From NCBI GenBank assembly GCA_031553855.1, contig JAVBKW010000023.1:1-44790 (forward strand): a DNA stretch of 44,790 nt, given 5' to 3'. Under the pieces are notes generated by a model that saw only the letters and a list, made by a program, of their open reading frames with translations, did not search any database and was not told the origin of the DNA. Shown piece after piece: positions 8,376 through 16,763 of this stretch (positions are counted from its first letter, which is position 1; each line of letters starts with the position of its first letter). The translations under genes and the position numbers were made by a program. Source of the stretch: RACS-047 sp031553855. GTDB lineage: Bacteria > Bacillota > Clostridia > Christensenellales > Pumilibacteraceae.

Positions 8376-9827
8376 CTATAATCTAATGTTTTCTATCAAA
8401 CCGCTTGCCGTAACTCCTTCGCTGCCAAAAACTTTTTCAGCATCTTCGCCGGCCTTGCCAATTATAAATGAAGCAATATATGCGGCCTTAAATGGGTCGC
8501 TGCGCACAGTCAATGCGGCGGTCAAACCGCTTAGCGCATCGCCCGTTCCTCCTTTTGAAAGCGCGGCTGTTCCGGAAATATTGAAAACTGTCTTTTCTCC
8601 GTTTGAAATTATCGAAAACGCCGACTTGTACAAGATGACCGCGTTAAGTTTGCGGGCAAGGTTTCTCACCCGCTGATAAACAGGCAGCCCCTTATCGCGT
8701 TCATTTGCGGCGAGCCTTTCAAATTCACCCGCGTGCGGCGTTAAGATAATTTTGGCTTTAGCGTTTTCTATTAAAGACAAATCCTGCGATAGCGACGACA
8801 ACGCGCCCGCATCCAAAATCAGCGCGCCTTCAAAGTTTTTAGACAAATACGCGATTGTTTTTTTAAGCTCATCGTCCGGCGGCATTCCCATTCCCAAAGC
8901 TATTGCGTTAGTTTTTTGCATAAGGCCGCTGAGAGCCGTTTCATCAAAAAGGATCCGGTCTGCGTTTGAGGGCAGAAAATAATACATAGTTTCAAGCACT
9001 TCTACCGTAAATGCGTTTTTCAGGCAATCGGGCAAAGCCGTTACCACAAGTCCCGCCCCGCCTTTGAGCGCAGCCTTAGACGCTATCGCGGCCGCACCCG
9101 GCATAGTTGACGACCCGCCCGCTATGACGATTTTACCGTAATCGTATTTATGGCTGACTCGTTTGCGCTTTTCTATAGCGCAATCCTCTTTGCCGCACAA
9201 AAGCATATCGCCGCAAACGGGAATGCTTACGTCCAACACCTTGATTTGTCCGGCATAATTTAAGGCCTCACCCATGATAAGTCCGGTTTTACAGGCGGAA
9301 AACGTCAGTGTTATGTCTGACATAATGCAAGTTCCGTCCGCTTTTCCCGTATCTGCGTTTAGGCCGGACGGAATATCCAACGAAATTTTAACCGCGTTTT
9401 CTATAGAGTTTATCTTATTTATAAGCGCGGCGATCTCTCCGGTAACCGGCCGGTTTAAGCCTATTCCGAAAATCGCGTCAACTATAACGGTATAATTTTT
9501 AGACGTATCGACGCCTTCAACAATTTTAATATTTTTCTTTTTTACAAGCTCAAGCCGCGTTTTGACATTTTCGTTTTGCTCTATAGCAGCTAATAAAACT
9601 TCCGTTTTTATTGCGTTTTCATTTAAGATGAGCGCAAGGCTCAATCCGTCCGCGCCGTTGTTTCCCCCGCCTGCCGCAATTAAAACCTTATCCGTTTTTC
9701 TAAATTTATAGCCGCGCTCAAAAACTGCGGCAGCCGCCTTATCTATCAGCACGGACTCTGATACTCCGCCGTCCATGACCGCCTTTTCAGCGGCGCGCAT
9801 TTGTTCTTTAGAAACTACGTAATCCAT
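8376..9827 (-). CDS. nnrD: Bifunctional NAD(P)HX epimerase / ADP-dependent dehydratase
   Basis: A 483-aa two-domain metabolite repair enzyme. Residues 1-210 are the YjeF_N (NnrE) epimerase domain with the GGGNNGADGLSLA dinucleotide loop and the IFGIGLNRPVTGEI segment. Residues ~225-483 are the ribokinase-like NnrD dehydratase with YGKIVIAGGS, LTPHAGEFERL and the nucleotide-binding GGTGDALSGL. The enzyme restores hydrated NADH/NADPH to the usable form in the cytosol. Length is normal for the fused protein. It starts seven bases after the peptidase gene and probably depends on coupling, as its own ribosome site is weak. The composite-repeat hairpin terminates it. Confidence 0.95.
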   Translation of the reverse strand: MDYVVSKEQMRAAEKAVMDGGVSESVLIDKAAAAVFERGYKFRKTDKVLIAAGGGNNGADGLSLALILNENAIKTEVLLAAIEQNENVKTRLELVKKKNIKIVEGVDTSKNYTVIVDAIFGIGLNRPVTGEIAALINKINSIENAVKISLDIPSGLNADTGKADGTCIMSDITLTFSACKTGLIMGEALNYAGQIKVLDVSIPVCGDMLLCGKEDCAIEKRKRVSHKYDYGKIVIAGGSSTMPGAAAIASKAALKGGAGLVVTALPDCLKNAFTVEVLETMYYFLPSNADRILFDETALSGLMQKTNAIALGMGMPPDDELKKTIAYLSKNFEGALILDAGALSSLSQDLSLIENAKAKIILTPHAGEFERLAANERDKGLPVYQRVRNLARKLNAVILYKSAFSIISNGEKTVFNISGTAALSKGGTGDALSGLTAALTVRSDPFKAAYIASFIIGKAGEDAEKVFGSEGVTASGLIENIRL

Positions 9828-9834
9828 ATTTTAT

Positions 9835-10737
9835 TTACCGGTTTTTTACGGCGTTTACTATAGCTTTCGACACCGCCTCTACCGCCATCACGCAAAGCTG
9901 CGTAAAATCGATTTGCTTTTCGCCGCAGGATAGCGCAAAAACCGTATCGCCGTCGTAATCGGTATGAACGGGACGTATCGCAAGAGCAAGTCCGTCCTGC
10001 CCTATTGAGGCAAGCTTATTGGCTTGTAATTTGGTAAGCTTTGCATCCGTCATAATACAAACCAAAGTTGTGTTCGCGCCTTTAGAAAGTTTAGATAAAT
10101 CCGAGTTGAGTATGAAATTTTTTGTCGACAAAAATTGACCGTTTCCGAGCTTTGCGCCGGATACTATATTGCCGTTGTCCGGGTCATACACATCGCCTAC
10201 GGCGTTTACGACGGCTACAGCGGTCAAAAGCACTCCGCCCGACTCATTACTCATCGCGCCGATACCGCCCTTGGAGCAATACTGCGGGCCTAAAATTTTG
10301 CCGATTGACGCACCCGTTCCCGCGCCGACGCCGCCCCATTCCAATCCGCTCAAAACAGCGTTTTTGCAAGCGTCATAGCCCATAGAGGAAGTGGGATAAT
10401 CATAGCCGCAGGAATCAAGATCGAATATGACGGCTCCGGCAACAATAGGCACAACAAGCGGCCCCATCTTATGCCCGGCTCCCTTTTCCTTTAAATACTC
10501 CATAACTCCGCCGCACGCGTTAAGCCCGTATGCCGAGCCTCCGCATAGCGCGACGGCGTTCACCCTTTCAACGGCTTTTTCAGGCCGCATAAGATCGGTT
10601 TCGCGCGTTCCCGGAGCGCAGCCGCGAACGTCAACGCCGCCGACCGCGCCGCTCTCGCAAAGAACAACACTCACGCCCGTTTTCCCGTTTCCGCTGTGCC
10701 CTAGCTTAAACCCCTCGGGCAATTTGATTTTATCCAT
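9835..10737 (-). CDS. P1-family N-terminal-nucleophile aminopeptidase (DmpA-like)
   Basis: A 300-aa member of the DmpA/BapA family (L-aminopeptidase/D-esterase). The start chosen is MDKIKLPEGF because GGAGG lies five bases upstream; a longer frame with ten extra residues (MPPYGGMEVS) has no such site. Family landmarks are GVSVVLCESGAVGGVDVRG, the NAVALCGGSAYGL loop, and GAGTGASIGK. The auto-cleavage site is GANTTLVCIMTDA, where the Thr after Asn (about residue 223) should become the catalytic N-terminal nucleophile of the beta chain. Substrate is unknown; members cut small N-terminal residues or beta-peptides. Lies between recX and nnrD in one operon. Confidence 0.9.
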   Translation of the reverse strand: MDKIKLPEGFKLGHSGNGKTGVSVVLCESGAVGGVDVRGCAPGTRETDLMRPEKAVERVNAVALCGGSAYGLNACGGVMEYLKEKGAGHKMGPLVVPIVAGAVIFDLDSCGYDYPTSSMGYDACKNAVLSGLEWGGVGAGTGASIGKILGPQYCSKGGIGAMSNESGGVLLTAVAVVNAVGDVYDPDNGNIVSGAKLGNGQFLSTKNFILNSDLSKLSKGANTTLVCIMTDAKLTKLQANKLASIGQDGLALAIRPVHTDYDGDTVFALSCGEKQIDFTQLCVMAVEAVSKAIVNAVKNR

Positions 10738-10783
10738 ACTAACCTCCATTCCGCCGTATGGCGGCACAAATTGATATGCTTAT

Positions 10784-11434
10784 TTATTCACCGTCTTCAG
10801 ATTCTTCCGCTTCAAGCTCGTCTATTTCGCTTTTAAGTATTTTGAGCGCGGGCGAAATATCCTCGCTTAAAAAGCCTTTACTTAATAAATAGTTATAAAC
10901 CTTAGGACGGTTGAATTCTTTTTTTTGCCGCACGTATTTTCGCGCCGCATTTAAGACTTCCTCCGTCTGTCCGCCGTCGTTTCTCAGGTTTTCCAGCACT
11001 TCATCGATAATGTCCTTATCGACGCCGTCGAGCCTGAGTTCGTTTTTAAGCCTAAGCACGCCCCATTCCCTTTTGTGAAAACTAATGAAGCTTTCCGCAT
11101 AAGAAAAATCGTTAAGATATTTATATTCATACAGCTTTTCAACAGCGTGTTTTATCGCGGAGGCGGCAAAATCTTTTTCTTTTAGTTTATCCCGCACCTG
11201 CTTTTCGGTGCAGAGCTTTCTCGCGACCATTTTCAACGCGCTATCGAGCGCCTTTTGATTATCCGACTCGGTGACAATTTCTAAAAGTTCCTCATCGCCT
11301 ATTTCCCGCCCTTCACTCAAACGGTATTTAAGCGACACGAAGAGGTCCATTCCCGTTTTGAATTCGCCGTCGATAAAAATGCTTACCCTTTCCTTGTTTT
11401 TCTTTTGCGTTTCGATTTTAGTTATTTTACCCAT
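10784..11434 (-). CDS. recX: RecX, RecA regulator
   Basis: A 216-aa RecX with the family N-terminus ITKIETQKKNKERVSIFIDGEF, the three-helix repeats (ALKMVARKLCTEKQVRDKL ... YLNDFSYAESFI ... REWGVLRLKNELRLDGVD ... FNRPKVYNYLLSKGFLSEDI) and an acidic tail. It binds RecA filaments and limits recombination. The ATG lies only six bases after a TATAAT box, so the transcript probably starts at or next to the start codon with no ribosome binding site. First gene of the recX-peptidase-nnrD operon; diverges from the coat genes. Confidence 0.92.
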   Translation of the reverse strand: MGKITKIETQKKNKERVSIFIDGEFKTGMDLFVSLKYRLSEGREIGDEELLEIVTESDNQKALDSALKMVARKLCTEKQVRDKLKEKDFAASAIKHAVEKLYEYKYLNDFSYAESFISFHKREWGVLRLKNELRLDGVDKDIIDEVLENLRNDGGQTEEVLNAARKYVRQKKEFNRPKVYNYLLSKGFLSEDISPALKILKSEIDELEAEESEDGE

Positions 11435-11440
11435 AAATTA

Positions 11441-11469
11441 ATTATACATTATGTATAAGATTTTTTCAA
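11441..11469 (-). promoter_or_regulatory. Sigma-A promoter of recX (leaderless)
   Basis: TTGAAA, 17 bases, TATAAT on the minus strand; the expected start of transcription falls on the recX ATG. Confidence 0.75.
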
Positions 11470-11518
11470 TTGTTAATAATCAAAATAACATTATAAAAAA
11501 TGGAGGATTTTTATTAAA

Positions 11519-11716
11519 ATGGCACCTAAACTCACAAGCAAAAACTTAGAGCAGATCTCAGAGCTTCTCGACAGCGAAGACTTAATGTACAAAAAATGTC
11601 TTTACTACGCGACTCAGGCCTGCGACGCGACGCTGAAAGCAAAGTTCGGAACTTACGCAAACAAGCACAGACAAAGATTCGAATCGTTACTTTCTTACCT
11701 TAACTCACACGAATAA
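11519..11716 (+). CDS. Small helical spore-coat-associated protein
   Basis: A 65-aa all-helical protein (KNLEQISELLDSEDLMYKKC ... CDATLKAKFGTYANKHRQRF). The pattern is that of a short CotF/ferritin-like helical hairpin: a helix, a turn, and a second helix ending FESLLSYLNSHE. It is 29 bases before a CotF-domain gene and in the same direction, a pair common in spore-forming Clostridia. GGAGG lies 12 bases before ATG, a little far but the only candidate. Probable coat or spore-surface component; the assignment rests mostly on context. Confidence 0.65.
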   Translation: MAPKLTSKNLEQISELLDSEDLMYKKCLYYATQACDATLKAKFGTYANKHRQRFESLLSYLNSHE

Positions 11717-11745
11717 GAATATTTTTAGAGGAGAAAAAGTTTAAA

Positions 11746-12264
11746 ATGGCAATGAAAACTACAACTACAAGCAATAGTTTCGGCTCAAAACAGGTTAAAG
11801 CCGCAACGAACGCAAGCGCCGTCAGAACAAATACGGCAAAGCCCGATCCCGGCACGACAAATACTATCAATAAAGCGTCGGTAAACAACCCTAAAACTTC
11901 GCCGGCAATGTCTATGTCCGCCGGAAAAACCTCTGCGACGACCACAGGAAAGACGAAAACGTCTAATCCTAAAACCGAGTTTGCGCAGGAAATGGTAACG
12001 CTCGACGACGTCGCGCTTATTTCAGACATTCTTTCCAGCCAGAAAAACCTGATAAAAATGTACGGCTCCGCGCTGTGCGAGGTTTCCTGTGAAAACCTGA
12101 GGAAAGTCGTCAATAAGCAGATGAGCGAGTGCGCAAACGACCAGTTTGACGCGTTCCTTTATATGAACGAGCGCAACCAATACCCTACCGAACCCGCGCC
12201 CGCACAAAAGGTTGTTCAGGCTAAACAGAAGTTTGCCCAGAAACAAGCCAAGATGAAAAAGTAA
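11746..12264 (+). CDS. CotF-domain spore coat protein with disordered N-terminus
   Basis: A 172-aa protein in two parts. Residues 1-75 are a low-complexity Thr/Ser/Lys/Asn-rich tail (TTTTSNSFG, TSPAMSMSAGKTSATTTGKT). Residues ~80-150 are a Coat F four-helix-type domain: VTLDDVALISDILSSQKNLI, YGSALCEVSCENLRK, and the closing YPTEPAPAQ motif that is diagnostic for CotF-like chains. The tail end is Lys/Gln-rich. AGAGGAG precedes the start. CotF-type proteins are structural parts of the spore coat, made in the mother cell; no clear sigma-E/K promoter could be read. Ends about 25 bases before a strong terminator. Confidence 0.85.
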   Translation: MAMKTTTTSNSFGSKQVKAATNASAVRTNTAKPDPGTTNTINKASVNNPKTSPAMSMSAGKTSATTTGKTKTSNPKTEFAQEMVTLDDVALISDILSSQKNLIKMYGSALCEVSCENLRKVVNKQMSECANDQFDAFLYMNERNQYPTEPAPAQKVVQAKQKFAQKQAKMKK

Positions 12265-12289
12265 GAAAACAAAAGAAACATGACAAAAA

Positions 12290-12328
12290 GGGGCTGTCTC
12301 ACGAGAAAAAAACTCGTGAGACAGCCCC
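12290..12328 (+). terminator. Terminator of the coat-protein genes
   Basis: Same perfect 16-bp stem as at 8276-8314, followed rightward by CCCCTATTTTCTTGTTG. It is the inner end of repeat copy 2 and lies 25 bases after the coat gene stop. Confidence 0.85.
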
Positions 12329-12485
12329 TATTTTCTTGTTGTTTTTGTTAGTAGGATGTTTCAAGAATGGGTTAGAGACGGGCAACAGACGGCAAAACGA
12401 CGATTGAGTGTACACAGACGTACTCGATTGAGTCGTTTTGCCGTACGTAACCCGTATATGACCCCTTATTGAGACAGCCCCTTTT
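12290..12485. repeat. Composite inverted-repeat element, copy 2
   Basis: Inverted relative to copy 1 at 8084-8314. Nearly identical over the arms (ACGGCAAAACGAC twice, GGGTTACGTACGGCAAAACG, GTTGCCCGTCTCTAACCC) and over the hairpin, but without the extra 42-base core. The two hairpin ends face each other across 8.3-12.3 kb. Confidence 0.85.
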
Positions 12486-12552
12486 GCGTTAAAATATTTT
12501 GGTTATATGTTCAAAATTTTAAATAGTTTTAAAAACACTAGATATTGCGGCG

Positions 12553-13557
12553 TTATTTTGCCATTGCTTCCTGAACAGCTACAGCTACGGCAACAGATGC
12601 GCCGACCATCGGGTTGTTGCCCATGCCGATCAAGCCCATCATTTCGACGTGGGCGGGAACGGAGGATGAGCCGGCAAATTGGGCGTCGGAGTGCATGCGG
12701 CCCATGGTGTCGGTCATTCCGTAGGATGCGGGGCCTGCCGCCATATTGTCGGGATGGAGTGTGCGTCCGGTGCCGCCGCCGCTTGCAACTGAAAAATACT
12801 TTTTATTATGTTCGACAGACCATTTTTTGTAGGTGCCTGCGACGGGATGCTGGAAACGGGTAGGATTAGTCGAGTTTCCGGTGATGGAGACGTCAACATC
12901 CTCATGGCGCATAATCGCGACGCCTTCGCGAACGTCGTCGCAGCCGTAGCAGAGAACTTTTGCTTTGTCGCCGTCCGAGTAGGCAATTTTCTGAACGATT
13001 TTAAGTTCGTCTGTGGCGTAGTCGAATTTCGTCTGAACATAAGTGAAGCCGTTGATACGCGAAATTATCATTGCAGCATCCTTGCCAAGGCCGTTCAAAA
13101 TAACCTTAAGAGGCTCTTTGCGGACTTTATTCGCAGTTTTAGCGATACCGATCGCGCCTTCGGCCGCCGCAAAGCTTTCGTGCCCCGCTAAGAAACAGAA
13201 ACACTTCGTCTTTTCGTCGAGCAGCATGCTTGCTAAATTTCCGTGGCCTAAACCGACTTCTCTCTGTTCTGCAACGGAGCCGGGTACGCAAAAAGCCTGT
13301 AAGCCTTCGCCGATCACTTTAGCGGCGTCGCTTGCTTTCTTTACGCCTTTTTTAATAGCCATCGCGCAGCCTACGGTGTACGCCCAGGTCGCGTTTTCAA
13401 AAGCGATCATCTGAGTGTTTTTAACGATTTTATCAACGTCGATGCCTTTTTTTATGCAGATATCTCTTGCGTCCTCAAGGTCCTTGATGCCGTTTAAGGC
13501 GAGGGCGGCGTTAATTTTTTTGATTCTTTTATTGTAGCCTTCAAATGTAATACTCAT
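12553..13557 (-). CDS. GGGtGRT protein
   Basis: A 334-aa protein carrying the name-giving motif ASGGGTGRTLHPDN (about residues 257-270), with other family landmarks FCVPGSVAEQREVGLGHGN, GHESFAAAEGAIGIAKTAN and MGLIGMGNNPMVGASVAV. Family members are conserved in anaerobic Clostridia and other anaerobes, always close to a NifU-like gene, as here 14 bases upstream. The biochemical role is not established; a link to iron-sulfur handling is an inference from this pairing. Length and ends are normal. No terminator with a U-run is seen after it, where repeat copy 2 begins. Confidence 0.9.
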   Translation of the reverse strand: MSITFEGYNKRIKKINAALALNGIKDLEDARDICIKKGIDVDKIVKNTQMIAFENATWAYTVGCAMAIKKGVKKASDAAKVIGEGLQAFCVPGSVAEQREVGLGHGNLASMLLDEKTKCFCFLAGHESFAAAEGAIGIAKTANKVRKEPLKVILNGLGKDAAMIISRINGFTYVQTKFDYATDELKIVQKIAYSDGDKAKVLCYGCDDVREGVAIMRHEDVDVSITGNSTNPTRFQHPVAGTYKKWSVEHNKKYFSVASGGGTGRTLHPDNMAAGPASYGMTDTMGRMHSDAQFAGSSSVPAHVEMMGLIGMGNNPMVGASVAVAVAVQEAMAK

Positions 13558-13571
13558 TTTAAAGTCCCTCC

Positions 13572-14264
13572 TTATTTATGTCTGGGGTCGATGTACTGAG
13601 CCGCGCCTTCAAATCTGCCGTAAGTTCCGGTAGAATCTTTCAACGCTTTGTTAGCGTCAACGCCGCTCTTGATCTTTTCCATCATAACGCCCATTTTAAC
13701 GAATTCATAACCGATAACGAGGCCGTCCTTATCTAAGGCAAGCTTTGTGATATAGCCCTCTGCCATTTCCAGATACCTTACGCCCTTAGCTTCGGTGGAG
13801 TAGATCGTGCCTACCTGACTTCTTAAACCTTTACCAAGGTCTTCAAGCCCCGCGCCGATTTCAAGGCCGTCTTCGGAGAATGCGCTCTGCGTTCTACCGT
13901 AAACTATCTGCAGGAACAATTCGCGCATAGCCGTGTTGATAGCGTCGCAAACAAGGTCAGTATTCAGGGCCTCTAAAATAGTTTTGCCGGGAAGGATTTC
14001 TGCTGCCATAGCGGCCGAATGCGTCATACCCGAGCAGCCGATAGTTTCAACCAGAGCCTCTCTGATGATACCGTCCTTAACGTTAAGCGTCAGCTTGCAG
14101 GTACCCTGCTGGGGAGCGCACCAGCCTACGCCGTGCGTAAGTCCGCTTATATCCTTAACTTCTTTAGCCTGTACCCATCTGCCTTCTTCGGGAATGGGGG
14201 CAGGTCCGTGATCCGGGCCCTTACGGACGCAAATCATTTCTTCGACTTCTTTAGAAAAATGCAT
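13572..14264 (-). CDS. NifU-like iron-sulfur cluster assembly scaffold
   Basis: A 230-aa protein with a NifU_N/IscU-like fold. Cysteines at about residues 49 and 56 (GWCAPQQGTCKL), 77 (ETIGCSGMTHSAA) and 106 (TDLVCDAINTAM) fit cluster ligands; GCSGMTHSAAMAAE corresponds to the 'GCxAxxAS' scaffold loop. The C-terminal part (~150-230) is an extension particular to the GGGtGRT-linked group. GGAGG is 11 bases before the ATG; an internal Met at 11 is possible but less well placed. Should build or hand on Fe-S clusters with the downstream GGGtGRT protein. Confidence 0.85.
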   Translation of the reverse strand: MHFSKEVEEMICVRKGPDHGPAPIPEEGRWVQAKEVKDISGLTHGVGWCAPQQGTCKLTLNVKDGIIREALVETIGCSGMTHSAAMAAEILPGKTILEALNTDLVCDAINTAMRELFLQIVYGRTQSAFSEDGLEIGAGLEDLGKGLRSQVGTIYSTEAKGVRYLEMAEGYITKLALDKDGLVIGYEFVKMGVMMEKIKSGVDANKALKDSTGTYGRFEGAAQYIDPRHK

Positions 14265-14300
14265 TTTTTCTTATACCTCCGATTTGTTGTACCGTATAAA

Positions 14301-14329
14301 ATTATATCACACCCGCAGATTTTAGACAA
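14301..14329 (-). promoter_or_regulatory. Sigma-A promoter of the NifU-like/GGGtGRT operon
   Basis: TTGTCT, 17 bases, TATAAT on the minus strand, about 35 bases before the ATG. Confidence 0.75.
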
Positions 14330-14436
14330 GCAGATTAAACGGACGGCAAATAAAAAATATTACGCTTTTCAAGCGTTATAATTTGCATAGTATTATTAAA
14401 AAATATAAATTAAAACTATTTTTACCGTTAAATTAT

Positions 14437-14464
14437 TTGCATAGAGCTTATAAAATGTTATAAT
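14437..14464 (+). promoter_or_regulatory. Sigma-A promoter of the small lipoprotein
   Basis: TTGCAT, 16 bases, TATAAT on the plus strand, 31 bases before the lipoprotein ATG. Confidence 0.7.
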
Positions 14465-14495
14465 AAAACGATAAAGGAAAGGATATGGTGAAAGT

Positions 14496-14933
14496 ATGAA
14501 AAAAGAAAAATCATTTAACAGAATTTTGAAAGCGGTTTCGGTTTTAATCGTGCTTATGTGCGCTGTAATGATGTTTGCAGCGTGCGACTATGAAGCCGCG
14601 TATGACAATGACGCGAAAATCATAAACTCAAGCGGAAATATCAGAACGGCGTCAGTTAAAACCGATATTTTGGGCGTTTATAAAGAAACGACGAAGAAGT
14701 TTTCCGGCGTAGATACGCTCAAGGAATTGAATCTGTCGGAAAATCCGACTATCGATTTTGACCTTACGATAAACAGCGGCAAATTTAAAATCGTGCTGGT
14801 AAAAGGCGAAACCGTTACGTTATTGACCGAGGAAAGCGTTACGGGCGGCAAACAGATAGAATTGGAAGCAGGCCGGTATAAACTCAAGATAGTAGGCGTC
14901 GAGGCAAATTTCGTATTGACTTTAAGGTATTAG
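14496..14933 (+). CDS. Small lipoprotein of unknown function
   Basis: A 145-aa protein with a lipoprotein signal: basic MKKEKSFNRILK, hydrophobic stretch VLIVLMCAVMM, and a FAAC lipobox with Cys30. The mature part is a short beta-rich domain (TIDFDLTINSGKFKIVLVKG ... KQIELEAGRYKLKIVGV) with the pattern of a small beta-sandwich that ends in alternating residues VLTLRY. No family was recognised. It is a single gene with its own promoter and would sit on the outer face of the cell membrane. Confidence 0.75.
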   Translation: MKKEKSFNRILKAVSVLIVLMCAVMMFAACDYEAAYDNDAKIINSSGNIRTASVKTDILGVYKETTKKFSGVDTLKELNLSENPTIDFDLTINSGKFKIVLVKGETVTLLTEESVTGGKQIELEAGRYKLKIVGVEANFVLTLRY

Positions 14934-15027
14934 CGCAGCCTTTTACAGTTATGAGCCTTTGTATTATTCCTCTAAAATATTAGTTTGCGATACGGGGCCT
15001 CGCATTTAAGGAAATAAAAGCCGGATT

Positions 15028-16758
15028 TCATTTGCCTGAAATGCTTCTTGATAAAGCGTCAATATTTATTGCGCTCTCCCATGGGCGGCATCTTGCGCCC
15101 GAGTGACAATTGTCGGCGTAATATTCAGACCACATTCCCCACTCGTCCATAAGAAGCAAAATAGTTTGTTTCAGACTGCCTGCAATAGATAGGTCGTCTT
15201 TTAAAGCCATTAGAATAAATGCGAACTCATAACCCACAAATTTATTCCCCAGACATTTCTTTTTATATGCTTCCTTTATTTCTTCAATATTTTTCCGCAT
15301 ATAATGCTCTGGTATCAGTGTGCCTTCAATAAAAATTTGCGTAAGCGAAACTGCGGCAAGCTTATAATGTTTTTTTGCAGCAGGCTCTAAAAAGGTGTCA
15401 AAGCATTTTTCGCAAACGTACCGCCCCGCTTTATTTTTATAGCACAGCCCCATATCATGGCCGCAATCACGCACGCCGTAACGAAAAAGTATTTCGTTTC
15501 CGAGTTCTTCATATTCAGTATTATTGCAAACGAGTTCATCGCTGCGCACGAAGTTCAATTCAAAGTTTTGCTCTATATCTTCAATATAGCGACGGCATTT
15601 TTTGAGATAACTTTCATCGAAAGTCTTTTGCTCAACTATCTTTTTTAAGAGCGTGTGAAATAGCATTGTAGCTTCAAGAGAGCCGTCCGCCAAAACAGAT
15701 CTTGGCAATATTGCTCCGGCTATATAAGTTTCATCGCCGTTAAAGGGCAACATTCCGCGCCGCAAATTGCTGGCTTGCATATCAACGCACCATTTGATCA
15801 ATTTTTTATAGCGCACTAAAACTTTGGCGTTTTTGAGATAATCTGCAAGATAAAAAGGCATTAAACCGAGATAGCCCGTGATTTCCACCCCGTCATTTTC
15901 ATGTACATGAAAGGCTTCTAAACCAAAGCCCTGCGCATTCTGTATGCGGCCGTAGCGTTTAAAAATAATATTGAAATAATCAAGGAGTTTTTGTGCCTCT
16001 TTGGCCATTCCTAATTTGAACAAACCTAAGTATGTTCCGAAATTATCGCGGACATACGCAAGATGATAAGGGTATCCGGCGATTTCCGCTCCCTCGCAGG
16101 ACAGCTGCGCTTTTATCTGACAGGCGGTGGCGTCAAATTCCTTTGACGGATTTATCTTTAAACGCCTTTCAGAAAATTGCCGCCAAAAAACACGCGACTT
16201 AGACAGCTCCGTTTCTATATTAACATCTTTAAGCTGGGAAAAACATTCATTGTAGGAGGGTGAAAAAGAAAAAACTAACCCGCCTTTTTTTATGGCCGCA
16301 TTGAAGGTTTTGCCGTTTTGAACAATCTTGCCGTTATTTATTTTTATCAAAAGATAGTACGGCCGGGGCGTTAGAAGCGCCGCCCCGAAAACTGCGCTGC
16401 CTGATTTCATTTCGGCAAAAATAATATCGTTATGGCCCGGTAGGATATAACATGAACAATTTGCAGAAGGATTAAAAGTAATATCAAAGCTCAGTTCGTC
16501 GTCACACAATATTTGACGCATAAAAAAATTACCGGAGACGAAATCCCGCAGGATTGCGGACTCACCTGTTTTATAACTGAAAATGCAAGTTCCTTCCTCG
16601 CGTTCGGCTACTAATTCCTGTTTCCCGTTTAGTTTAACGGAGCAAAAACTCGGAACCGAATAATCGTTCCCGAAAATTTGAAAAATATCAGCTTTTTGCA
16701 GATACGCGACAACTTTGCCGTTGCCTATACAATGTACGGCATTTAAATCTTTATTCAT
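15028..16758 (-). CDS. Six-hairpin glycosidase-like protein with Cys4 insert
   Basis: A 576-aa protein with no signal peptide. The N-terminal ~190 residues are beta-rich. The rest has the (alpha/alpha)6 barrel pattern of GH15/GH65/GH94-like enzymes: YVRDNFGTYLGLFKLGM, GFGLEAFHVHENDGVEITG, MLPFNGDETYI, and WSEYYADN ... CRPWESAINIDAL. A four-cysteine stretch around residues 431-451 (CGHDMGLCYKNKAG ... CEKC) could bind zinc and is unusual for these enzymes. It starts five bases after a PfkB sugar-kinase gene, so the two probably handle one sugar: hydrolysis or phosphorolysis in the cytoplasm, then phosphorylation. Substrate is unknown. Confidence 0.65.
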   Translation of the reverse strand: MNKDLNAVHCIGNGKVVAYLQKADIFQIFGNDYSVPSFCSVKLNGKQELVAEREEGTCIFSYKTGESAILRDFVSGNFFMRQILCDDELSFDITFNPSANCSCYILPGHNDIIFAEMKSGSAVFGAALLTPRPYYLLIKINNGKIVQNGKTFNAAIKKGGLVFSFSPSYNECFSQLKDVNIETELSKSRVFWRQFSERRLKINPSKEFDATACQIKAQLSCEGAEIAGYPYHLAYVRDNFGTYLGLFKLGMAKEAQKLLDYFNIIFKRYGRIQNAQGFGLEAFHVHENDGVEITGYLGLMPFYLADYLKNAKVLVRYKKLIKWCVDMQASNLRRGMLPFNGDETYIAGAILPRSVLADGSLEATMLFHTLLKKIVEQKTFDESYLKKCRRYIEDIEQNFELNFVRSDELVCNNTEYEELGNEILFRYGVRDCGHDMGLCYKNKAGRYVCEKCFDTFLEPAAKKHYKLAAVSLTQIFIEGTLIPEHYMRKNIEEIKEAYKKKCLGNKFVGYEFAFILMALKDDLSIAGSLKQTILLLMDEWGMWSEYYADNCHSGARCRPWESAINIDALSRSISGK

Positions 16759-16763
16759 AATGC

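Noticed and set aside
11700..12113. 137-residue leftward frame opposite the coat gene
   Set aside because: Hydrophobic antisense shadow of the Thr/Ser/Lys-rich CotF-like gene, without its own ribosome site.
12808..13414. Rightward frames opposite the GGGtGRT gene
   Set aside because: Antisense shadows of a well-conserved gene.
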